A stretch of DNA of 64,000 nt from Membranipora membranacea (lineage: Eukaryota; Bryozoa; Gymnolaemata; Cheilostomatida; Membraniporidae), in assembly GCA_914767715.1 (NCBI GenBank), contig OU612069.1, forward strand, positions 5,084,001-5,148,000, in the 5' to 3' direction. This document shows, piece by piece, positions 32,563 through 45,000 of the stretch. Numbering within the stretch: the first letter of the stretch is position 1; each line of letters begins with the position of its first letter. A program made the translations under genes and the position numbers. Below the pieces are notes generated by a model, which worked only from the letters and a program-made list of their open reading frames with translations, was not told the origin of the DNA and did not search any database.

Positions 32563-33763
32563 TCAATAGATCGTCAGCACATACTTCTGACATCTTAGTT
32601 TGATCGCTTCGTCTAGACTGAGTTGGATATTAGCACCGTGTTTTGTGGCTTCATTCAAAATCGATTGCATAGCATTTTGCTGAATACTATGCATGTGGGG
32701 ATAATATAGAAAAATAGCAAACATCAATTTCCACTCAATAAAAGTTCTATAAAGCTGCGTGACTAGTTTTGTATCTGCACCCAGAGCATGAAAACGCCTC
32801 ACAACATATAATCTCTGTTTAGCTTTAGAAATGACCATATCTGCATGCTCACTAAATCTTAATGTGTTATCAATCAATATGCCAAGATACCTGACAGAGC
32901 TGGAAAGCTCGATAGGCGTGTCGTCTAACACCAGCTGCGGGACATCAGGAGCGACTCGGGCGGAAGAGAAAACCGTCTCATGTGTTTTACCTGCGTTCAA
33001 TAACAGTTCGTCAGCAGCGCGAACACTGGCATTGCGGCTGACTTCATCAAAGTACAGCATGTTGTCGGTAGTAGGGTCACCAATAAAGCCCAGCAGCACT
33101 GTATCGTCAGCATACTTTATCACGGTAGCTTGGTCATATGAAGCCCGGATACTATTGGTGTAGAGGATAAAGAGAACATGACTCAGCAGTGTCCCTTGTG
33201 GCATGCCGGTATTAGTGATTAATAAGTCCGAGATGGCATCAGGGCTGGTGCGGGTGTACTGCAGGCAGTTGGTAAAAACTCAAAACCCAGTTCATGATAG
33301 AGACGTCGAGGTGAGCCATTCTGGAGATTAGGGTACTAACGTTGATGGTGTTGAAAGCGGAGCTGAAATCTAAGAACAGCGCTCTGACGTAGTTGGTTGG
33401 TCTGACGTCGATGAAGCGAGTTATTGTAAGTGAGTAAGTAGACACATCAGGGCATCTTGCGACGATCTTTTGGTCTGATACGCGAACTGCAGCGGGTCGA
33501 TGTTGGCGTTGGAGATTATATATGGTTTTATCAGCTTCTCAAGCACCTTACATAGATGGCAGGTGATGGCATTTGGTCGGTAGTCTTTGTTGCACTTTGG
33601 GTGTGGCACTTTCAGAACAGGCTTGATGACAGCAGTGCGCCACAACTTTGGAGTTGTCCCCTCTTCGATGGCACGATTATAGAAAGCACAGACAGTACCT
33701 ACTAGTCGATCTGCACAGTATTTCAACACCTTTGTTATGATCTTATCCGGAACGGGACCTTAA
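32563..33763 (-). pseudogene. Decayed non-LTR retrotransposon reverse transcriptase (CR1/L2-like)
   Basis: On the minus strand the motifs come in RT order: GPVPDKI, KDYRPNAITC, LFLDFSSAFNTI, PQGTLLSHVLF and YADD. The reading frame changes twice (near 33430 and 33220), so it is inactive. Endonuclease and 5' part are absent, as usual for truncated LINEs. An ATTG microsatellite at 32224-32247 may mark its 3' end. Confidence 0.8.
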
Positions 33764-35990
33764 TTTGTTGAAAGAGGGTGATGCATTAACCTTAATTATT
33801 GTGACATCTATAGACATGACAATTGGGTTGTTGCACATAAGCAACCCAGCTCAAACAATAGCCAACCAGCAGCAAGCAGCTTGCATACCGGCGTGAATAG
33901 AATGCGTCTTGAAGAACCTCATGATAGTAGAGAAACACGCATTTGCTGGTCCCCACAAGGTTGATGACTGTCAAAATGAGCACATGATCATGATATGTAG
34001 AAATTGTTCTAAAAAAAATTTTGTAAATGCTGATGACCATGGCAAAAGTGGTAACGTGAGTGCTATAGAGATGGTATTCACGCTAGAATTCAATATCATG
34101 GCAGATCGTCACATACCGATCGATATACAAATGAAGGTTGAAGGTAAATATGTCAATTTATAGTTGGATACGGGGCGTTGTTGGAGTCTTTTATCATTAA
34201 AATTGTAAACCCGTCAAAATTCAGTCATTGTAAGTTGTCTGCTTGTTTTGACTTGACATTAAATGATTATAGTGGCAATCCAGTAAAGGTGTTAGGTGAG
34301 CTTTCTTCGTTGGGTATCGATTGGGTTGTTGATCGAGTTCCCAACCATTATTCTTAACTGACACTGTCCTTCTCTTCTATGGTTTCAAGCCAAAAGCTGC
34401 ATTAAAGTGAACTGATAACTCTAACAGAACCTTTGCCGGTCACAGAGAATATCGTATCTACTGTTGAAGTCACAATAACAGTGAGCTTCCCAAAGTAAAT
34501 AATCCGTCATTTCTACATGTGGTTTGCCTCACATTGGGTCCTCATCCAGTGAACCAAAGGGACCTACTTGAGATGAAAAGAAATGCATAGACGATGATTT
34601 TGCCTCTGGTGTGCAATGTCCCAGAATATAGAAATTGCCCCTCATGGGTGCTTCAGAGATGTTTTTTAAACATTATTCAGTTAATCGTCCTAAAAAATCC
34701 TCCTCGAAGACGATTATCCCTTTTAACAAAATAGCACAACGCCATGACATGGCGTCACGCTGAAACCATAATTTTCAGAATCAGTGTTTGATCAAATTTC
34801 CAATGATATACAAAATGTTCAAATCGGTCAACATTGGAATCATATCCTTAAGGCCACCGTGCTCTGCTCAAGTTATCCTCTAGCTCTTACTTGAAACTAC
34901 AGTCAGTACAGTTCACTTAATTCAAATTTTTGGAGACCACAAAAATTTGTTCTAATTAAGCAGAGTTTGAAATAAGTGACATGAGAATGCATTGAGTTGA
35001 GAACTGACTATAGGGACCAATTTTCCTTGTCTGAATTAACAGGAGTTTTGAATTACAAAGTTTGAATTAACCAGCTTACACTGTACTTTGTTTTTTTCTG
35101 ACTCCTTGATAGGTTTACAAAAATGACAGTCTATCAAAGTCCTTCCCTGACCATTGAATGTGTTGCAGGTAATATCCAAACTAAAGAATAATACTACAGA
35201 GACAAATTAACCCTGCCACCATTTATTTTGCATCATCTAGCTAGAGAAAAAGAAGAAAACTTAGAAATCGGAAAACATCATGTTTTAAAAAGAATCTAAC
35301 TATTGTATATGGTTAATAAAAATATTAAAATACTAAGTTTGAATACATATCTGACTTCTGTCTATTAAACAAAGCATTCAAAACAACTAGAGAAAGGAAC
35401 CCATCATAGAACTCTCCTTATCAAGTTAATGATAATAGTAATGTGTAGTAAGTAAAACCATAGTGGTTTGTAGAATGTTATGACAAAGTTGTCATAGGGA
35501 TATCAGTCATCCTTGAGCATCATATTCAAAATAAACGCAAGTTTGTGTTACCTGCGGATGTATAAATATAAATCAAGACAATAACTCAAAGTATCCAATA
35601 TCTGATAGGGAAATAATCTAACCTTGTAAAATAATCTTAATCAAACTGAAGCATGATACACATGGGATTGTAGTGTAATATAGGAATGAAGCTCTACTGT
35701 CTACCCTAAGCATTATGTTGATAATAAGGTTCAGTGTGAATAGAAAATGTAAGGAGCAAAAAAACACGTGTAGACATTTTCTATATTAGTCATTACACCA
35801 ACTTGCTCCCTGAACTGATAGCAGCAGATTACTATAAAAATGGTAGAAAATATGTAGCATATGGGTGCCTTTTACGGTATAATGTTAGCTCATTGTAAGA
35901 ATGTGATTGAATATTATGATGGCGCGCTATTACATTCACCAAGTACCCTTGTCTTGTTGTATGAGTGCAACCACTGTGAGAGGATGGTAG
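33764..35990. other. Intergenic region downstream of the caspase gene
   Basis: Apart from the possible short TIR element near 35 kb, nothing recognisable. The nearest minus-strand AATAAA is near 35222. Confidence 0.5.
34907..35086. repeat. Possible short TIR element
   Basis: Imperfect terminal inverted repeats: GTACAGTTCACTTAATTCAAA and, inverted, GTACAGTGTAAGC...TTAATTCAAA. Resembles MITEs of the Tc1/mariner kind. Confidence 0.35.
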
Positions 35991-36073
35991 TTATGTATGT
36001 GTGACAGTCCACTTATAATACTCAGCAGACTGGACTACACGCCCCCCTCGTTTTATCTCTCTGACTTCTTTCT
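35991..36073 (-). CDS. Terminal exon of the LRR-ROCO-caspase gene
   Basis: Twenty-seven codons end at TAA (35991-35993) after the acceptor tttctacttgtag. Phase 1 matches the preceding donor at 36305. It encodes a basic tail (EVREIKRGGRVV). It is too short to be recognised by itself; the match of phase and acceptor is the evidence. Confidence 0.6.
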
Positions 36074-39000
36074 CTACAAGTAGAAAAAAATCTGATAACA
36101 ACAGATAGAGATTATTAAATTAGCAGATCAATTCTACGGACAGCATTCAGGATTATTTTGGATATAATTATATACATTATGAAGTTATCGTCAGATGCCC
36201 TGCTCATCCATAATAATATCTTTCACTTGCCTCATTTATAGTACTAGTACATGAGTCAAAAATACAGTATCATATAAGCATCCAAATAAGAGGAGTGAGC
36301 TTACCTAGAAGTGGTTCAATCCTAGTAACCACCTGGTTTGGCACATTCGCAAACATCTCAGGTGAGTTCTGAATTTGGACTCCAGGTAGCAGATACAGTT
36401 TTCTCAGATTAGTGAATGTGCAGACAGTTTTAGGCATCTGAGAGACATAAGAGGCAGCAGTGGGAGCTGCAGCAGCACCTCTGTTCAGGTTCTGATCTGT
36501 TCTCTCCACTCCATATCTTGTCACTGATTCTCTTACCTGCAATTTTGATGGTTGAAAATGGTAATGCATCATCTGTAAGAGTTTGAATGACTTCATGATT
36601 GGTTAAATGATTTCAGAGAGTGTAAGGTTGAATTATATTTATGAAATATTGGAGGTGAGAATGACTCCGATCAAGAGATTTACTTCAATTGATGCATCAG
36701 TAGTTTAGAGTAAGTTGGGTTAGTCAGTTGCATTTATAGGCACTTAACCGTTTGTGTCCATGAAGAAATATCTCAATATAACAAGGAACTTATGCAAGAC
36801 TTACTATTTCAGCCAGAGATACAACATCATGCCTATGTCCCAGGGTGTATAAGGTCGCCACCAAAGCTCTGATGAAGGGTGATCCAACGCCAGGGTTCCT
36901 TGGTGCAGCAAAAGCTACAATAGAAATTACTCTATGATACATAACAAATCCATTGACCCATTAATACCTAAGGTGGCTGTAGTTCTGCTGTAATTTTATA
37001 ATGGAAGAATTCTTGAAATAATCTTCAAATGATAATACGAGGGATAGTCCCCTCTAGTGCGATGGATTCATGACTGTACTGTACTGACTGTACTGTACAA
37101 CCCCAAATAACTGCCACTTCTAGAATTATATTGCTGTTTAAGCTGAACTTTTATGCTGTTGAATACTCACAATCAAAGCTGGACTGCATAATGATCATAT
37201 CTGATATAGATATGTCTTGTGTATCATTGTCCACTTCAAAGTCATTAGAACTCGGCATTGTCACAACCTGAGTGCTGCTATCAGTTTGGGGAGCTCTAAC
37301 AGCTGCTGCTCCAGTAGTGAGGTCGTCTCTCAGCATTTCCCGATTACCTTTGTGAAAAAATGCGGATAATGATCATGAGCTGCAATAATTAGTAGATATG
37401 CTATCAGCCTGTACTGTATTGTATCACTTTCTTGATTGTATAAGCAAACTGTCTTGTTGTCCTTGTTATGTCCTTTCAGTTTCAACTTCAACATGATGTT
37501 ATAAGCTGCACTCTACTTAAAAACCAAATTTGGTGCTGCTGCCTGATATTATTTCTCATTCAAGTTTAACAATACTTACTGCCAGCACATGCTTGTATGA
37601 TCACAATCTTTGGTCGGCCTCTCATCACAGAGAAGTTCTTAGGGGAGAGTAGATTGTAAATATCCGTTAGTCTGATGAAGACTCTGTCAGAGCCAATAAT
37701 ACAGCCCTCGTCTCCATGACTGGTTAGCACGAGTACAAACGTCCCTATATGCCTGTGTACTGATTGACCGACTGCATCTGTTAACTGTGTCTCGCAGTGG
37801 ATAGCTTCGATGATTTCCTAGTTAAAGAAAACTAGCGTAAGCCCCCAATAAAAGGTTTAGTTTCTCAAATTATTGGCTGAGATAGTTTACTGCATTGATG
37901 ACATAGAGCGGTTACCCTGGAACGTGATCAGATATTGTCAAGGAGGGATGATTCTAAACCCTGGTCATTCGTAACAATCAATCGTACATGTAAACAAATC
38001 ACAGATTGTAAATCTTTAGCTTACCCTTGCAGTGAAGCTTTTATGATCACCTACAGTAACAAACCCTAATTTATCAAGCATACACTTGATATTCTGATAG
38101 TCATGTTCGGAACCTCTCCTTGTCTGGTTATAGTCGTTAGAGACAATCAGAGCACGTCCTCGGCATTCTGTCATCTGGTAAGCAGTCTGAATATAATCAA
38201 AAAATAAAGCCTTGATGATCTTTGAACTATTTTGTTGCCTCGTAAGCTTTAAGATTGGAGAATTGTACCCAGGAACTTCCGAAAAACAGCTGTAATTATT
38301 CACTTCATAGACACAGCCTTCGAAGTTTGTGTAAAGACATGAAAATATCGATCAAAATAATAACAAAGTAGCAGCTTTATAAACCTGGCTTTCAGGGATT
38401 AAACTCTGATCTGCTTGTTGTGGTTCCATATCTATCTGGGGTTGTATTCTTTGCATGATCTCCACTACATCCTGAACTTCGGACATCTGGATCTCTGGTA
38501 TGCTCTGGCCAGGATCATCTGCTGTGAGAACAGGAGGAGGGTCAGGTTTTACATAGTGCTTATTAGAATTTGAATTTTCTCTGCCTGTTTTCTTTTCACC
38601 GTAGAAACCAAGTTTCGCATGATTAATTCAGTAAAAGAGAGCTGTTGACTGACCTGATCCCGCAGTTGTCTCCTCCCTTCTTATGTAGTCATCAAGAATT
38701 CTGACTCCCTCCTCACTGATCTTAAGACCTGTTAGAAACAACAGCAAAAATGGCAAGGTTAGCACCCCTATTGAAACAATCACTTGGTTAACATGCAATC
38801 CCGAAAATAAATGCTACAAATGGTAACAAATGAATTAATCGGATCTGCTGAGGCAGATAATGATATTTTTCCATGAACTTACATGGATATCTGAGAGGTA
38901 GCGGGACACGCCTCCTCCCATCGTTGGTGTCACATGGACAAGTCTCCTCTCCAGTGTAGGTGGTATGACGGGGCTCTGGCAGTTTGTATCTGACACTCCT

Positions 39001-42000
39001 GTTGAACCACTCAGGATTGACAAATGTTGCTGGTGATGACTGTTTGGTCAGTAGACAATGGGTGCAGTAGAAGACATGTTCATATCGAACTCCTTTCCAC
39101 ACAGAATCCAATTCAGATGTAAGCCGCTTCATTGTTTCTAGTTGGGTCTTCCAAGCATCGCTGATAAGCCTGGCCGGTGTTTGCGTGATGAGTGTCACTC
39201 GTTTTTCTTTCACATTATGCAATAGATACCGCAAGACACCGTTCATCTCTTGCACACTCGCTCCATTTATACCAGCTTCAGGTGTGTTGAATGGATTGAC
39301 GCATATGTCTAGAAATCTTGCAGTGATTACATGATATACGTATTGGGGTACGCTGAGGCCGTTTAGATACAGATCGACTCTCAGCTGAAGGTGATTTGTG
39401 CCTTCTGTTGGGTTTAGTATGTTCTTAGTGCTGAAATAGGGAACGATGAACTTCTCACTGCCATCACTTTCTATAGGTCCACAGATCAGGTGAAATGTTT
39501 TCAGCAGCGTGATACCAACATCAACAGGTAGTTCCGATTCATTGCTGAGCAGATTGTGTAGTAATGCACCTCTTATGATTCCTGTGGCTTTGAAATCATT
39601 GACCATGCTGACATACTCTAATCTGTCCACAGGTCTTTCCTTATATCTGTAGGGTCTAAATTTGGTTATGCGATGTTCCCATGCTTGAGCATCTGCATGA
39701 TCGTAAAGTGTCCTTATGACATCAGCAAGAACTGAAGGGCGATGGAATAAATAGTCACTCATCTTCTCAATGTCCTGAAACCACATTATTCTTCCTGCTT
39801 CTTTGACGTACTGCAAAGCATGCTCACTGTTCTTACTGAAACCTTGTATGAATTCAGTAACAGAAACATAAGGCTTTTGCTCCTCAGCAGTAAGCTTATT
39901 CAGCACTTCATACCAACTACCGGGTATATCAGTGATCAGCTTAGCCCCTGCTTCCTTCAGTGCACTCTTTAGTGATTTGATATCCATCTTGCTCGATGAA
40001 GCCGAGAGCTCTAGTATTGTTGTGATCAGGGGCTGTGCTCTGTCGATGAAACATGTCATAGAGAAAAATGAGCTGTCAGGCATAGCAACACCCTCTTCTG
40101 ATTGAATTACATCTAAACGCAGCTTCTCTGTTGCTGATAAAAGCTGTTTCTTCCTCAGTTTGAGGGTCTCGTTGCTAAGCAAATCACCATGAGTCAGTAC
40201 GAGCACTGGTCTTCCTAGGTTTGGTTGTGATGTATATAGGTGCGCTATCCACTGGAAGCATACATCCTGAGCTGCAGCCTCTACTCCATGCGCATGTACT
40301 AAACTGTCAAACTCTGCTATATCTACCACTAGAAGTGGTACAGATTGTACTTTGGCGTTCACTTGATAGGCAAGGTGATACACCTCATGCCCTCCCAAAT
40401 CAGTGAATACCAACTTCAATTTCTCATCAATGTCAGCCTCGCATACATTGAAGACACGTGTTGCCTCATCAAGCTTGATGTCGATATTGGAACGGGTTGT
40501 CAGCACACGCTGATCCTTCTGTATGCTCCTCACAATGCTTGTCTTTCCTGCTTTAGTCTTGCCTATGACTGTTACCGGAATGAGTCTGAAAATGTTATCT
40601 TTTTCAGCATGAAGATCATGCAGATACTTCCTTACAGCTTCTATACCCTGTATGCAGACAGCATAGGGAGGAGATACTAGTGCTTCGCAGTCGTCACATG
40701 TGAAGGTCTTTAGCGTGCTGATATTGAAGATACTTTCAGGTATAGAGGAGAGTGACCCGTTTTCTCTAATATCAAGTACTTCCAGTTTGGTGAGTTGCCC
40801 CAGGCTGTTTAAAAGATAAAAATATATTTACTTTCAATCATAATGAGCGTTGCCGACATGGGGATGAACTTTTAGTCATGACTAGACAAGTGCAAGGTAC
40901 AGTGAGTGGTATGGTGGGTTGGCCAAGGTTGCACAAGAAGATACAAATGTGTTGAAATTTGGGGAAAATGGCGCAGTCATTGCAGCCTCGCCCTCAAGGC
41001 ACACACTATTTCGCCGCCACGGTGTGGTGAGTGACTAACCCTTGTGATTTTAACCAACATTTTTAAAGCCAACTAATGACTTACTACTAAATTGTGAGTT
41101 TGTTACTTGCAACAGGGCCAAATGATATCCAGCATCACAACACCCGCTATCCCAGCAAATTAAAAAAAAAGTTTACTTTTATTTATTTTTCAATGTAATG
41201 CAATGTAACGTAGAATAATAAGTCATTCTTTCGTTTGTTATTTATCACTTCTGTTGTGACAGCTCATCCCCACCCTATTAATTTGATCAAAATTGTAGCG
41301 CTGATTGTTTTTCATCCTTTTGCTAATATGCTAATCAATTTCAACCTAAGACCACCTCCAGTATGCAGTAAATTTATTACTTTGTGAGGCCTTACGTTGC
41401 ATTCTAGGCTTTGGGGGTCGGGGTTACTCCCTGAACCCTGAATCGGGGGTGTGGATGGGGGAGGGGGGCTTACAGCGCTTCTCCCAAAGCTGAGATTAAT
41501 TGATATTACTGTGCTGCACAGGATAGTCTACGATGGTGGCAGGTTCACATTCAAAAGCTAGAAGTCACTCCTGTTTAGGGAGCCCTGATCTGAGCAACCC
41601 TGATTGTCACAATAAACAACATGGAAAATGAATTATGGTGATCTATTGACAATATTAGTAAAATTAGTAATTTAAAGATCCTTGAACTGAGGAAATTTTA
41701 AATTTGATAGGCCACATAATCATGATAACAGCGTTATTTCGCTCTTTTTTTCAGTGACAAAGTTCTCTTATTCACTTGTAATCGGCTACATTTAGTTATT
41801 TTTACAGGATAATACACACTTGGCATCGTAACTTTCAACATAATCTTACTTGATAGAGTTGAAAGTCTCAGATTCTCACTATCAAAAAACTTGTCTTATT
41901 GACTTACTGTACAAATTATTTTTATTTTAAATTGGTACACAGTTGATTTATTATTACATGAGGTGATGAGGACTAATTAATTTGCTAAATATAGTCTCAT

Positions 42001-45000
42001 CAAACTGCATTTTTGTTCTGGTCGATTTTCTTGCTAATTGCCAAAAATAGATATAATTAATCAAATTAATATTATGCCTTATTGATAACTTCCCTCATAC
42101 TAGGAAAGGTTGCTCCAACATAATAAAATGATAATAATAATAATGAAAATTTCGCTAGTTATAATAATGATATATGTTTGTATTATGCACATGTATTATT
42201 GGATTAATAAGTATTGCCCCTCATGTGAATGGAAGGAGACAACTCAATAGAGCGATCAAGATTGATACAATATCTGATAGTTATTTTGTATCAAGTTTGC
42301 CCTGTAAACTTAACAAATTTAGAAAAGGTTACAGTCCAGTAGACCTAGGATAGGTAGGATGTACTCCATCCCATAGAAAGCTAAGTAAAGTAGATATTTC
42401 ATGTCAGCTTGGAAAAGCTCCTTTGGGGTATGTACTGAAATGCCGATAAACTGAAAACCCAACATGAGAAGCATAGGGCACCATTGAAAAGTGCTGCTTT
42501 GCACCCTCAAGGATTATTACTTTCCCTAGATTTTTTATAGATCAGTTTTTGAGAATTGGCACCGGTATTGTGATATTTCAGACAGTTTAAATGACACATA
42601 ATATTATATCAAACCTAATTTCAATTCGGTAAATTGCAATTCAAATCTGTATGCAGCATTAATTTGAAGAGTTTTAAGATATAACATCCTTTGCTGGTGT
42701 CTTACTGAACATTGTTCCAGTTATGCATCTTCCAAAATACTATTTCCAAGGTGGTATAGAAACATTGCGGCAGCAGAAATCATATCCCATTACACTCATG
42801 CTACTTGTTGAGAGGACAATCCAATGCTCTAATATTATTGGAATGAAAAGTATCACCATTATGATGAGAAAAAGCACTGAACGTTGTGACAGTTTTATGA
42901 AAAAACATTACCACAATGCATCTCATTTTGAACATTATCAGTGGCTATGAGATGGTTGTCACAGCATTATAAAACAAACTTCATGAGATGATCATAAAAT
43001 AATGCTGTAGTGATGGAAGAACTGTGATGCTATAACATTGTTAAAATTGAATACTTTTTGATAGCATGATCATAACATCATGAAAGTGCTAATTATAAGC
43101 TGTATTCTCACATTTAACAGTGATGTATCATCATGTCAAAAATAATTTTTGACTAATACTAAGAAGCAAAGATTCTGCTATAACTGAATCTGAACATTGT
43201 GATTACCATTCTGTATCCTATTAGACAATAACCCAATCCTATCATTTACACACCATGTAATACTTGAAAAATTTGTATGCAATACGATGTTACAATGTTC
43301 ACCGTTTGCTGGGTTTTGACCTTCATTTTTTAACAAGAAGTCAAACAGTTTTTAGGTTATGGAATATAGGGATCACAAAAATTCTCAGGGATCAATATAT
43401 TATTAGCATTTATAAACTTGGATTGTCAGCATTGTGATAGGTAAACTATAAAAAAATCCTTTTCTTTTATATCTACTGGTAGGTACATATAACAATTGCC
43501 TTAAACAAACTGCTCACATGGATTTGTAAACAAAAGTCAATATCTCCTTGTCTAGCATACTCAGCAAGTCATCATGGAAAAGGTAATAAAACTGCCAACA
43601 CAGGTCTCCAAAATTTAAATTCACACTTCCGCTTTTGAATTTTACTAATCGCAGTCACGTAGATATGTTGGTGGTTGGTTGTTTGACTGATCTAAATACA
43701 ACAGCTTTATTTTCAGTTTTAACGCTTTGTATATTTGGTATTTATTACAAGTCATTGCCATCATCTTAAGGGCAAATCCTCCACCTGTACTATTTAAATA
43801 TTTACAAACATATCCAACTGTCAACAAATAGTCCATTGAAATAATGAAAGTGAAAGATTTGAAAGAGTTCCAAAAAAGTCGCCACCTCCATAAATGGGGT
43901 GCAATCATAGACTTGATTATAAACCTAGACATGACACTATATGGATAGTGAGGCACTAAGGGACTTAATTGTGGGCAACAAACGTCATTGGAAGGTGTAG
44001 AAGCAATGATGCTATCATTGATTTTCCGTCCACAATCCAGGTTTTTTAATCATAACTAGATCAATTTCGATCGGATTTTGAGTTTGAAAATTACAATAGA
44101 TTTAGCAGCTTATCTCATTTACGGCAAAACAGATTTGGAAGTCAGTGACCTGTTACCCCACAAACTTGATATACATATAGAAAGTCTTTTGTTCTGCTAC
44201 ACAAAATCCACAAGAAATTTAGAAGAATAGAAACAAAAGACAGTGGATATTCTAGTTTGTATCAACTGTTGTGTCATTTGATTGAAAGCCCAGCAATTTT
44301 GAATTCGGCACCCTATACTAGAATTGAATGTAAATGCTAATTTCATGTATTTAATTTGGCCCTCAAATCGATTCCACACCAAAATATGGAAACATAGTGA
44401 TTTTGAAAAATAATTTCGATGGGCAAAAACTGTTGCTAAACTGAACTAATACTAGGCAAAAGTAATGGATAAAAATTCATGCAGCAGCAGTGAATTTTTG
44501 TCGATTGTAACTTCAATAACATCCGAAAATTAACAAGTGTTATTATTAATCCACACAATTAAATTTCATTTTGATTCTGCAAGGGTTTGGTAGCTTTGGT
44601 CTTAACCTTGTATGATATTTTTAAATATGCCTATCGTACACCATGCTCACTGAGCTAGAACTTTATCGACAGAGGACTTAGGAATAGGAGGTATAAAGTT
44701 TCCTTAGCAAAATTTTTTGAATTGATGATAATCCAGAGTGGCAGCATTTCACTCAGGATGGTAGCATTAGAGCTGGGACAATTTAGTATCCAACAGTTTC
44801 CTCTATTCTTTTTTCTCTATGATAATTTTGAATTATTCGCCACAAGCTGGTATGCGTATACAGAAACTTACTGTATTAGCCAAATGATTACTGAAAATAA
44901 GCGAAGGCTCTCAAAAATTATTGATCCTACTAATCTGTGCCTTTCCCTTGTACAGAGACAGCTAGAGATTGATAGTTGTATCATCAAAGAATACAGCGGT

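Noticed and set aside
33909-34163. 84-codon + strand ORF downstream of the LINE
   Set aside because: No motif, no homology I can see, no splice or start context; composition like surrounding DNA.
42319-42510. Short minus-strand ORF in block A as an exon of the caspase gene
   Set aside because: The homologous stretch in copy 2 does not keep the frame and there are no LRR or other motifs.
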